From the NCBI GenBank assembly GCA_037446555.1, contig JBBIIK010000012.1:14626-78625 (forward strand): a stretch of 64,000 nt of DNA, in the 5' to 3' direction. A program made the translations under genes and the position numbers. The DNA comes from JANWVO01 sp037446555. Lineage in GTDB: Bacteria > Acidobacteriota > Terriglobia > Bryobacterales > Bryobacteraceae. Below are positions 28,797 through 35,830 of this stretch, one piece after another. Numbering within the stretch: position 1 is the stretch's first letter; each line of letters begins with the position of its first letter. The notes beneath the pieces are model-generated. The model was not told the origin of the DNA. It ran no database searches and worked only from the letters and a program-made list of their open reading frames with translations.

Positions 28797-28904
28797 TTCC
28801 CACCCCCCAATTCCCCATTCCCCCGGGCTTCAGGGGGCGTGGAAAAACCCGCTTGGACGTAAAACAGAATCGGGGCGTTTTGTTTTTTCGGCATCCAACA
28901 AGCA

Positions 28905-29275
28905 CGACCCGGCCGAAACCGAAGCCGAAGTTCGAGCATCGCGACCGCCGCCAGGTCTACCTGGGCCCGGTCGACGCGGAGGCGCTGGTGGCCGAGGACC
29001 ACCCGGCGCGGGGCGTCTGGGCGCTGCTGGAGTCGGTGGACTTTTCCCCGTACGAGGAGCGGATTCTGAGCCGGGAGGGGCAGGCGGGGCGGGCGGCGGT
29101 GACGCCGCGGCGAGGAGCGGGTCAGCGCCAGCCATCCGGAGGCGCGGCGGATGAAGATGCCCGGCGGCGGCTGGGTGCCGGCCGACAATGTGCAACTGAG
29201 CACGGAGACGCGTTTGAGGGTGGCGGTGGCCGTCGAGGTCACCCAGGCGCCGGCCGACGTACGGGAGCTGCCGGC
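28905..29275 (+). pseudogene. Remnant of an IS1182-like transposase with internal deletion
   Basis: Two pieces of a DDE transposase lie in different frames. 28917-29105 encodes FEHRDRRQVYLGPVDAEALV followed by AEDHPARGVWALLESVD, the N-terminal part of IS1182/IS5-type transposases. From about 29112 another frame gives SASHPEARRMKMPGGGWVPA and DNVQLSTETRLRV, a segment that normally lies a few hundred residues further on. The catalytic domain between them is gone, and the 3' part after AVEVTQAPAD is lost too. No ATG start, intact inverted repeat or target duplication was seen. It marks an old insertion next to the end of the C-rich block. Confidence 0.75.
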
Positions 29276-29404
29276 GGCGGCCTCTGTCTGCCGCCCCAAC
29301 CAGAACGCACCCTTCTCACCATCCGAAATCTCGTTCTGAATCGCGCAAGAAACGAATTCTTTCACGACCCCTGAAGCCGGTGGAATGGGGGCGGTCCGTT
29401 TGCC

Positions 29405-29433
29405 TTGATGCAGGCGTCCGCGACCTATACATT
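29405..29433 (+). promoter_or_regulatory. Sigma-70-type promoter for the small secreted protein
   Basis: TTGATG (29405-29410) and TACATT (29428-29433) are separated by 17 bases, with an A/T-rich stretch after the -10. The region downstream to the start codon is also unusually A/T-rich for this genome. Start of transcription would be near 29440, giving a 5' leader of about 118 bases. Confidence 0.55.
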
Positions 29434-29557
29434 AAAATGTCTGCACATATAGATGTTAGAAATTTTTTGCCGTTGGCAGCGTTTGCTGGGGTGAACCCGC
29501 TGAACTGCCGGATGGCGGCCAGCGAGGAGAAGTCAATCCAAGAAGGAGGGAACGAAG

Positions 29558-30016
29558 ATGAAGAAGCTTCTTAGCACCGGACTGCTGGGCGTGCTGGCTG
29601 GGGCCGGAGTGATGCTGGCCGCGGATGTGAATCCGGGGCGGGACGTGGCCCAGAGACTGATGAATGAATCGCGCTCGGCCAAGGAGCAGGCGGCTGCGGT
29701 GGCGATGCAGCTGCGGAAGGGCGGAGATCTGAGCGGGATCGAGCAGCGCACGGCGGCGATCAAGAACCATGCGGCGTCGATCCGGAGTCTGCTGGGCGAG
29801 CTGGAGGCGTCGGCGGTGCTGAACGCGCGCCAGCAGGAGGCGCTGGCGACGGCGAAGACGACGGCTGAAGTGCTGGCGATCATGCTGAACAACAAGAAGA
29901 CGGTGCTGGAAGCCGGATCTTCGAAGAGCGCCCGGGAAGGGGCGAGGCAGTACGCCCGGGCTGTGGAGGTCCGGGCGGAGATGCTGGAGAAGCTGATCCG
30001 CCAGATGGGGCTGTAG
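29558..30016 (+). CDS. Small exported helical protein, unknown function
   Basis: A 152-residue protein with a clean signal peptide (MKKLLSTGLLGVLAGAGVMLAA, cleavage after LAA) and a helical, alanine-rich mature part with repeated QAAAVAMQLRK/NHAASIRSLL-type segments; no cysteines. It resembles periplasmic helical bundles but I assign no family. Expression signals are the best in the window: a promoter at 29405, AAGGAGGGAACGAAG before the ATG and a long perfect terminator after the gene, suggesting an abundant monocistronic product. Confidence 0.8.
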   Translation: MKKLLSTGLLGVLAGAGVMLAADVNPGRDVAQRLMNESRSAKEQAAAVAMQLRKGGDLSGIEQRTAAIKNHAASIRSLLGELEASAVLNARQQEALATAKTTAEVLAIMLNNKKTVLEAGSSKSAREGARQYARAVEVRAEMLEKLIRQMGL

Positions 30017-30072
30017 AGTTCGTCCGCGCGGCGGCAGACAACCTCCTGAATTCAGATCCCCGCGCGGCGGAT

Positions 30073-30109
30073 GCCGGGGCCAGCGTTCCGGGCTGGCCCC
30101 GGCGTTTTT
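30073..30109 (+). terminator. Strong rho-independent terminator
   Basis: GCCGGGGCCAGC (30073-30084) and GCTGGCCCCGGC (30092-30103) form a perfect 12-bp stem with a seven-base loop, followed by GTTTTT. It ends transcription of the small secreted protein; the convergent kinase gene ends 23 bases further on. Confidence 0.93.
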
Positions 30110-30131
30110 ATGTGGCGGCGGCGCAAGGCGA

Positions 30132-32627
30132 TCAGAGAGAGGCTTCGGGCAGGAGTTTTCGGATGCGCCTGATCTGCGGATCGAAATTCAGCGGGGGAGC
30201 AGGGCAGGCGGAGCCCTCCTGGAGGGCGCGTGCGGCGAGGGAGCGGACCTCCCTAACGAAGCGGGCGCGAGCGGGAGCGGAACTGCGGCTTCCCTGGTAA
30301 GCGGCGACTTCGGCGGCAACCATCCATGCACCGGACTTGCGGGCGCAGCTTTCCCGGGAAGGGGAGGCTTCCGCGAGGCGAACGGAGAGGCTGCGGCAAA
30401 CGGCGGTTTCCTTGTGCGCCCCGGGGAAACGGCCGAGGGAGGTGTACACGAAGGCCAGATGGCAGTGGACGTTGGAGGCGCCGTTGAGGACGCGTACGTT
30501 GCGGGGATCGGCTTCCAGGAAGGTGTCGCGGATGGCGGCGGCCTCGGTGAAGTAGCGCAGCGACTTTTCCATTTCGTTGCGGTTTCTGGCGATGAGGCCG
30601 AGATCGGAGAGGGCGAAGGTGAGGTTGTAACGGAGGACGTTGTCGCCGGGTTCGCGTTCGAGGAGGCGCCGTTCGATTTCGAGGGCGCGGAGGTAGTGCT
30701 GTTCGGCGGCAGCGAGATTGGTGGAGAGGAACAAGGCGCCGAAGCGTTTGTAGGCGAAGGCTTGCTGGCTGAGGTTGCCGGGCTTGTCCGCCTCTTCCGG
30801 CGGCAGCGAGGAGAAGCCCGCGAGGGCGGCTTCGTAGAGCTTCCTGGCCTCTTCGCGGCGTTCGAGGCCGGTGAGGATCATGGCGAGCTGGCTGCGGTTG
30901 ACGGCGGCGAGGGAGCGCGCCTCCGGGGTGGCGGGGATGCGGGAGTCGATTTCCTCAATGGCGGAGGCGAGTTGCGACGCATAGCGGCCGGCTTCGTCGA
31001 GCCGCTTGAGGGCGCCGGCGGCGAGGGCGGCCTCGACGAGCAGTCCGGAATGCACGCGGAGACTGTCATAGGAGGGCGGGGTGGCGGAGAGGGCGGCAGT
31101 ACTGACAGCGAGTCCTTTTTGAAAGGAGCGGAGGGCCTCTTCCTGGCGGCCGAGGTTGTCGCTGAAGCTGGAGCCGAGGACATTGCCGAGGCGGCGGTAG
31201 CCTTCGGCGAGTTCGAGCAGGAGGCGGGGGTCCTGGCTGGCGGTGCGGGCGGCGCCGTCGAAGAACTTCATGGCGCGGTCGAGCAGGAGGGCGCGGGCTT
31301 CGGTGGAGCCGGGGAGGTTGAAGAGGGCGGAGTGGACTTCGAAGACGAGGGAGCGGGAGAGCTGCTGGATTTCGAGGGCGCGCTGCTGGGCGCGGTCGCG
31401 TGCGAGGCGTGCTTCGCGGGCCTGCCATGCGGTAGCGGCGACGCCGGCGAGGATCGACAGGGCGAGAGCGGCGAGGGCGGCGGATTCGCCGCGGTGGCGG
31501 CGGATCCATTTGCGGATCTTGTAGGTGCGGGAGGGGGGGACGGCGGAGACGGGGCGGCCCTCCAGCCAGGCTTCGAGGTCGGCGGCGAGGGCGTCGGCGG
31601 AGGGGTAGCGCTCGAGAGGGCTTTTGCGGAGGCAGCGCAGGACGATTTGATCGAGATCGCCGCGCAAGAGGGGGCGGAGAGCGGCGGGGGCGGCGGCGGA
31701 GGGCGGGCGGGGGTCGGATTCGACGACGCGGCGCATGGCCTCGAGGGGCGAGAGGCCCTCGAGTTGGTAGGGGCGCTGGCGGGAAAGGAGGACGTAGAGG
31801 AGGACGCCGAGGGAATAGATGTCTGTGGCGGTGGTGATGGTATCGCCGGTGACTTGTTCGGGGCTGCAATATTCGGGCGTGAGAACGTACATCCCGGTGC
31901 GGGTGGCTTCGGGGCCTTCGGCCGGATCGCCGCCAAGGATCTTGGCGATGCCGAAGTCGAGCAGCTTCGGGCGGCCGTCGGAGGTGACGAGGATGTTGGA
32001 GGGCTTCAGGTCGCGGTGGACGACGAGGCGCTGGTGGGCGTGGCCGACGGCGTGGCAGACGTCGAGCAGGAGGCGGACACGGGTGCGGGTGTCGAGATCG
32101 TGCTGATCGCACCAGCGGTCGATGGGAATCCCCTCTACGTACTCCATGACGAGGTAGGGGAGGCCGGATTCGGTGGCGCCGCCATCGACGAGGGCGGCGA
32201 TGCCGGGGTGGGAGAGCTTGGAGAGGGCGATGCGTTCGTAGCGGAACCGCTGGGCGAGCTGATCGCCGGGCAAGCCGCCGCGGATGAGCTTGAGGGCGAA
32301 GCGGGTCTGGAAGTCTTCGCCGTCGCGGATGGCCTCGAAGACGACGCCCATGCCGCCGCGGCCGAGTTCGCGGGCGAGGCGCCAGGGGCCGATGCGCTGG
32401 CCTGCCTCGGGGCCGGGCATGAGCTGCGCGAGGGCGGCGTTGGCGAGCGTGGCGGGCTGTTCGAGGAAGTCTTCGGATGCCTCGTATTCTTCGAGGAGGC
32501 TGAAGACTTCGGCGCGGAGCGCGGCATCGGGGCAAGCGGCCTTCAGCCAAGCGCGCCGTTCGGCGGGGGCGAGGTCGAGCGCCTCGCCGAAGAGCCGCTT
32601 GACCACTTTCCAGGCGCCGGTGTCCAC
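30132..32627 (-). CDS. Membrane Ser/Thr protein kinase with TPR-like C-terminal domain
   Basis: An 831-residue eukaryote-like (Hanks) kinase. Kinase domain about 80-345: glycine loop ELGRGGMGVVFEA, ATP-binding Lys in FALKLIRGG, catalytic loop HRDLKPSNIL with Asp206, DFGIAKIL, and APE-like TPEYCSPEQV. One transmembrane helix follows (about 381-401), then ~400 residues of helical repeats (TPR-like: AEQHYLRALEIERRLLEREP). This layout is typical of acidobacterial kinases next to ECF-like sigma factors; the sigma gene ends four bases upstream, so the two are co-transcribed. The kinase probably senses envelope or cytoplasmic signals, but its target is unknown. Confidence 0.93.
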   Translation of the reverse strand: MDTGAWKVVKRLFGEALDLAPAERRAWLKAACPDAALRAEVFSLLEEYEASEDFLEQPATLANAALAQLMPGPEAGQRIGPWRLARELGRGGMGVVFEAIRDGEDFQTRFALKLIRGGLPGDQLAQRFRYERIALSKLSHPGIAALVDGGATESGLPYLVMEYVEGIPIDRWCDQHDLDTRTRVRLLLDVCHAVGHAHQRLVVHRDLKPSNILVTSDGRPKLLDFGIAKILGGDPAEGPEATRTGMYVLTPEYCSPEQVTGDTITTATDIYSLGVLLYVLLSRQRPYQLEGLSPLEAMRRVVESDPRPPSAAAPAALRPLLRGDLDQIVLRCLRKSPLERYPSADALAADLEAWLEGRPVSAVPPSRTYKIRKWIRRHRGESAALAALALSILAGVAATAWQAREARLARDRAQQRALEIQQLSRSLVFEVHSALFNLPGSTEARALLLDRAMKFFDGAARTASQDPRLLLELAEGYRRLGNVLGSSFSDNLGRQEEALRSFQKGLAVSTAALSATPPSYDSLRVHSGLLVEAALAAGALKRLDEAGRYASQLASAIEEIDSRIPATPEARSLAAVNRSQLAMILTGLERREEARKLYEAALAGFSSLPPEEADKPGNLSQQAFAYKRFGALFLSTNLAAAEQHYLRALEIERRLLEREPGDNVLRYNLTFALSDLGLIARNRNEMEKSLRYFTEAAAIRDTFLEADPRNVRVLNGASNVHCHLAFVYTSLGRFPGAHKETAVCRSLSVRLAEASPSRESCARKSGAWMVAAEVAAYQGSRSSAPARARFVREVRSLAARALQEGSACPAPPLNFDPQIRRIRKLLPEASL

Positions 32628-32631
32628 GGGT

Positions 32632-33225
32632 TCAGTCTCCGTCGGGCGGCGGCGCAGGCTGGCCGGAGAGGCGGCGGCGGATCCAGGTTTTGGCCAGGAG
32701 CCAGTCGCGTTTGACGGTGGCGGGAGAGACGTTGAGCACGTGGGCAGTCTCTTCGATGCTCAGGCCCGCGAAGTAGCGCATTTCGACGATCCTTGCCTGC
32801 TGGGGATCGAGCGCCTCCAATTCCTGGAGGGCGCGGTCGAGGTCGAGCAGGTCGACCGGATCCCGGGCCGGAGGAGCAGGGGCATCGGCCAATTCGAGGC
32901 GTTCGGCGCCGCCACCGCGTTTTTCGGCATTGCGGGCGCGGCGGTAATCGACCAGGATTCCGCGGATGATGCGCGCGGCGACGGCGAAGAAATGAGTGCG
33001 GTCCGTCCAGTGGAGTTCCTGTTTTCCGACGAAGCGGAGATAGGCCTCGTGGACGAGGGCGGTGCTTTGGAGTGTCTGGCCGGGCTGCTCATTGCCGAGA
33101 TAGCGCTGGGCGATGCGGCGCAGTTCGGGATAGACGATTTCGACGAGGCGATCGAGCGCCTGCCGGTTCCCGGCATTCCACTGACGGAGCAACCGGGTCA
33201 CGTCCTGCTGCAAGGTCTCGTCCAT
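32632..33225 (-). CDS. ECF-like RNA polymerase sigma factor (Sig70_X6 type)
   Basis: A 197-residue sigma factor. Region 2 spans VTRLLRQWNAGNRQALDRLV to about residue 95, including ELRRIAQRYL, and STALVHEAYLRF; region 4 is near 135-185 with MRYFAGLSIEETAHVLNVSP and TVKRDWLLAKTWIRRRL as helix-turn-helix. This matches the 'X6' group often encoded with Ser/Thr kinases. No anti-sigma gene is present; control by the adjacent kinase is an inference from context. The ATG at 33225 (AAGGCTG before it) is chosen over an in-frame ATG 13 codons upstream because family similarity starts here. Confidence 0.9.
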   Translation of the reverse strand: MDETLQQDVTRLLRQWNAGNRQALDRLVEIVYPELRRIAQRYLGNEQPGQTLQSTALVHEAYLRFVGKQELHWTDRTHFFAVAARIIRGILVDYRRARNAEKRGGGAERLELADAPAPPARDPVDLLDLDRALQELEALDPQQARIVEMRYFAGLSIEETAHVLNVSPATVKRDWLLAKTWIRRRLSGQPAPPPDGD

Positions 33226-33275
33226 CAGCCTTTTGGGGCATTGTATCCCCTCCGAAAGCGCCACGTCTTGATTCC

Positions 33276-33318
33276 GAAAAAAGGAAACCCGCCGTGGAGC
33301 TCCTCCATCCGCGGCGGG
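33276..33318 (-). terminator. Minus-strand terminator between tgpA-like gene and the sigma factor gene
   Basis: Read on the minus strand, CCCGCCG...TGGA and TCCA...CGGCGGG (33318-33304 and 33298-33288) form a stem with a small internal bulge, followed by TTTCCTTTTTT. It separates the transglutaminase gene from the sigma factor gene, so the latter needs its own promoter; TACAAT at 33246-33241 (minus strand) is a possible -10. Confidence 0.65.
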
Positions 33319-33561
33319 AGTCGGGAGGTGGGGCGGGCTCCTCCGGTCCGTCTCTCAGACGGCGCACCGCCCCCCTCTTACGCCGCATCTCCTCCTCCGA
33401 ACCCAAGAGGCCGGCGGAGTGCCACAACGCGTTTGCTTCCGGGCACACACGCCATGGGACGAACCTGACTGGCGTGCGCTCCTCCGAGGCGGAAGCCCGC
33501 GTGCACACTCATTCTCATAACCGGAATCCGGGCCGAAAAACGCTCATGCAGGAGGGAAGAA

Positions 33562-35685
33562 TCAGCGGCGCGCGGGCAGGGCCTCGATGCGGTCGATGCA
33601 CTCGGCGAGTTCAGCAGCGGCGCGGGCATTACAGCCAAAGCGGAACTCCTGGTAGAGCAGAGTGAACCGGCGCACGATGGCGGAGAGTTCTCCCTCCGGC
33701 AGGCAGGCGGCGAACTCGAGGGGCGTCATCCAGCGGGGCTTTTCGAAGCCGAGCTGGCGCAGGCGGGCGAGCATCCGTTCATAGACCAGCGTGGCGTCAT
33801 GGGCGCTGGCGGCGCCATGGCGAAGCTTGCGGCGTCCGGCAGCGAGCTGCCAGTGGTGGATGAGCGCGGCGCGGAAGCGCCAGGCGATGAGTGCGGCGGC
33901 CGCAGCAGCGGCGAGCGCGAGCCAGAAGAGCGGGTTGGACGCCGGGGCAGCGGCGGCGTGGCGGAGCCGCTGCCACCATTGAGGCCAGCCGTTCCAGGCG
34001 AAGCGCCGGCGAGACTCGCCGACCTGGACGGCGAGCGAGAGCTGGCGGTCGAGGTCGTAGCCGAGGACCCACTCCTGCCAGAAGACGCCGACGGCATCCG
34101 ACCAGAGGTTGAGGCGGTCCCACAGACCCGAGGCGCGGAATTCGGGATCGGGAGGAGTCGGGTCGTATTCCACCCATCCGCGGCCCTCGATCCAGGCTTC
34201 GACCCAGCTATGCGCGTCGGAGGCGCGGATGACGTGCCATCCAGTAATGGAATTGAAGCTGCCCTCCCGGTAGCCGACAGCGACGCGCGCGGGGACCCAG
34301 ACAGCGCGGAGCAGGACGGCCATGGCGGAGGCGAAGTATTCGCAGTGGCCCTTCCTGCCTTCGAAGAGGAAGTGGGCGAGCGGATCGTCGGCTTCGCGCT
34401 CAAGCGCCTGCGTGGAGTAGCGGAAGTTGGAGAGCAGCCAGGATTCGATGCGCGCGGCGCGCTCGGCATCGGAGCGGGCGCCGGCGGTGACCGCGCGGGC
34501 GAGTTCGATGACGCGGGGATCGACGACAGGCAGGCGGAGGTAGTAGTTGCGCTCCGAGGTGGCGAGGGGCGGGGGATTGCCGGGCTCGGGCAGAGCGGCG
34601 TGAACGACATAACGGAAGCCTTCGGAGGCGAGGGGGACGCGGTAGCCGCTGGCTGAGGAGGCCAGCACGATGGGGGTGTTGAGGCGGAGGTATTCGGGCT
34701 GGCCGGCGAGGAAGAGCCAGTCGGCGGAGGAGTGGTCCAGCAGGACCTCGTAGGTGAAGCGCCGGGCGGGGCGGCGAAGCTGATCGTCATCGAGGAGCTT
34801 GACGAGGCCCTGTTCGGGTTTGAGGGCGCGTCCTTCCCTCGCCTGGGAGCTGAACCAGCGCCATCCGTCGAACTCGCCGAGGGCGGTGGCGCGCCACTTC
34901 AGGGCCGGCAGGCGGCGGTCGAGGAAGCGGGCGTGGAAGACGGTAGCGGTTTGGCGGCGGATCTCGCCCACCTGGCCGAGCAGGACTTCCGAGGCGAAGC
35001 CCGAGACGCGGGAGGGCGGTTTGAAGAGATGCTCGAAGGCGGCGCGGGCGGTGCGGGGGAGGAAGAAGAACAGGGCGGCGGTCAACAGCAGCACGGCGAG
35101 CGTGGAGGCCACGGTGAGCCGGGCGAGCCGCCACGGCAGGCGGGCGGCGGAGGACGCGGCGAGCTTGCGTCCGGCCTGGGCGCGCAGAATTTCCTCGCTA
35201 GCCATGGCGGAGATGGCGGAGGCAAGGAAAAGGCAGAGGAAGAGAAAGTAGGTGCTGCTCGATGAGACCAGGGATGCGGCGAGAATGCCGAGGAAAGCGA
35301 TCACCTTGAGCAGGAGAAAATCGCGAGGGGTGCGAGCGGTGATCAGCTTGATGATGAAGACGAAGAAGACGAGATGGAGCGTGGCGTTCAGGAAGTCGCG
35401 CGAGATCCAGAGATAATCGGCAGGATAGAAGAGGAGATAGGCTGCGGTGGCCCAGGTGGCCCAAGGGCCGGGGGAAGGAAGCCGTGCCAGGTTCGCCGCC
35501 GCAGCGGCGCGCCAGCAGAGGGCGGCTCCCGCGGTGGCGAGCGCAAGCAGGTCCAGCGGGTCGTGGAAAAGGGTTCCGGCGCCTGCCAGCGCGCCCCAGG
35601 CGCTGGCCAGCATGAGGAGCACGGACGTCTGGTGGAACCGTTCCGGGGCGCCTGTGCCTTTCGCTAGCGGCCCGTTGCCAGCCAT
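33562..35685 (-). CDS. TgpA-type membrane transglutaminase (DUF3488 + transglutaminase core)
   Basis: A 707-residue protein. Five or six transmembrane helices in the first ~210 residues (DUF3488), a periplasmic region, the transglutaminase core with Cys448 (KGHCEYFASAMAVLLRA), His492 (SDAHSWVEAW) and Asp508 (VEYDPTPP), one more transmembrane helix near 590, and a cytoplasmic DUF4129-like tail. P. aeruginosa TgpA is essential and has periplasmic protease/transglutaminase activity. Usual partners (MoxR ATPase, DUF58) are absent. Its ATG overlaps the end of a decayed lipoprotein gene; a second, broken copy of its 5' end lies 2 kb away. Confidence 0.92.
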   Translation of the reverse strand: MAGNGPLAKGTGAPERFHQTSVLLMLASAWGALAGAGTLFHDPLDLLALATAGAALCWRAAAAANLARLPSPGPWATWATAAYLLFYPADYLWISRDFLNATLHLVFFVFIIKLITARTPRDFLLLKVIAFLGILAASLVSSSSTYFLFLCLFLASAISAMASEEILRAQAGRKLAASSAARLPWRLARLTVASTLAVLLLTAALFFFLPRTARAAFEHLFKPPSRVSGFASEVLLGQVGEIRRQTATVFHARFLDRRLPALKWRATALGEFDGWRWFSSQAREGRALKPEQGLVKLLDDDQLRRPARRFTYEVLLDHSSADWLFLAGQPEYLRLNTPIVLASSASGYRVPLASEGFRYVVHAALPEPGNPPPLATSERNYYLRLPVVDPRVIELARAVTAGARSDAERAARIESWLLSNFRYSTQALEREADDPLAHFLFEGRKGHCEYFASAMAVLLRAVWVPARVAVGYREGSFNSITGWHVIRASDAHSWVEAWIEGRGWVEYDPTPPDPEFRASGLWDRLNLWSDAVGVFWQEWVLGYDLDRQLSLAVQVGESRRRFAWNGWPQWWQRLRHAAAAPASNPLFWLALAAAAAAALIAWRFRAALIHHWQLAAGRRKLRHGAASAHDATLVYERMLARLRQLGFEKPRWMTPLEFAACLPEGELSAIVRRFTLLYQEFRFGCNARAAAELAECIDRIEALPARR

Positions 35686-35800
35686 TCTGCTTCCAGTTTG
35701 GCAGAAAACCCGTGCAGCGCCTGCGTGGGTTTCATGCCGGCGAGCAGCTGCCGAGCAGGGTGTGCCATCGAGGGGCGACGGGGGCAGGCTCTTTGCGCGG
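35480..35800. repeat. Copy A of a diverged direct repeat flanking the GH127-like gene
   Basis: About 320 bases covering the end of the lipoprotein remnant and the first ~200 bases of the intact tgpA-like gene. It aligns with 37690-38030 in the same orientation; easily matched blocks include GGTGGAACCGTTCCGG and TTTCGCTAGCGGC. By eye identity is roughly 70%; edges are approximate. Confidence 0.65.
35688..35800 (-). pseudogene. 3' remnant of a second lipoprotein gene copy (frameshifted)
   Basis: Read on the minus strand, this stretch matches the 3' end of the lipoprotein gene at 37894-38310. One frame gives KEPAPVAPRWHTLL (compare SEPGAVASQWRDLL) and, after a one-base deletion, another gives TQALHGFSAKLEAEWLATGR (compare TQGLAEFSARLEAEWLAPRR) and a stop. 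The 5' two thirds of the gene are missing; in their place lies the GH127-like gene. The stop region overlaps the tgpA-like start. Confidence 0.7.
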
Positions 35801-35830
35801 CTGCGAATCGAGGACTCTTGAGGGCTGCGC

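Noticed and set aside
30414..32714. 766-codon plus-strand frame, rich in Gly, Glu and Ala, opposite the kinase
   Set aside because: Shadow of the kinase gene; no start signal, no domain, composition typical of an antisense frame.
33089..33242. Start ATG at about 33242 (minus) with GGAGGGG in front, for a protein beginning MPQKADGRD
   Set aside because: It is out of frame with the sigma factor and its product is not protein-like; the TACAAT there may be a promoter element instead.
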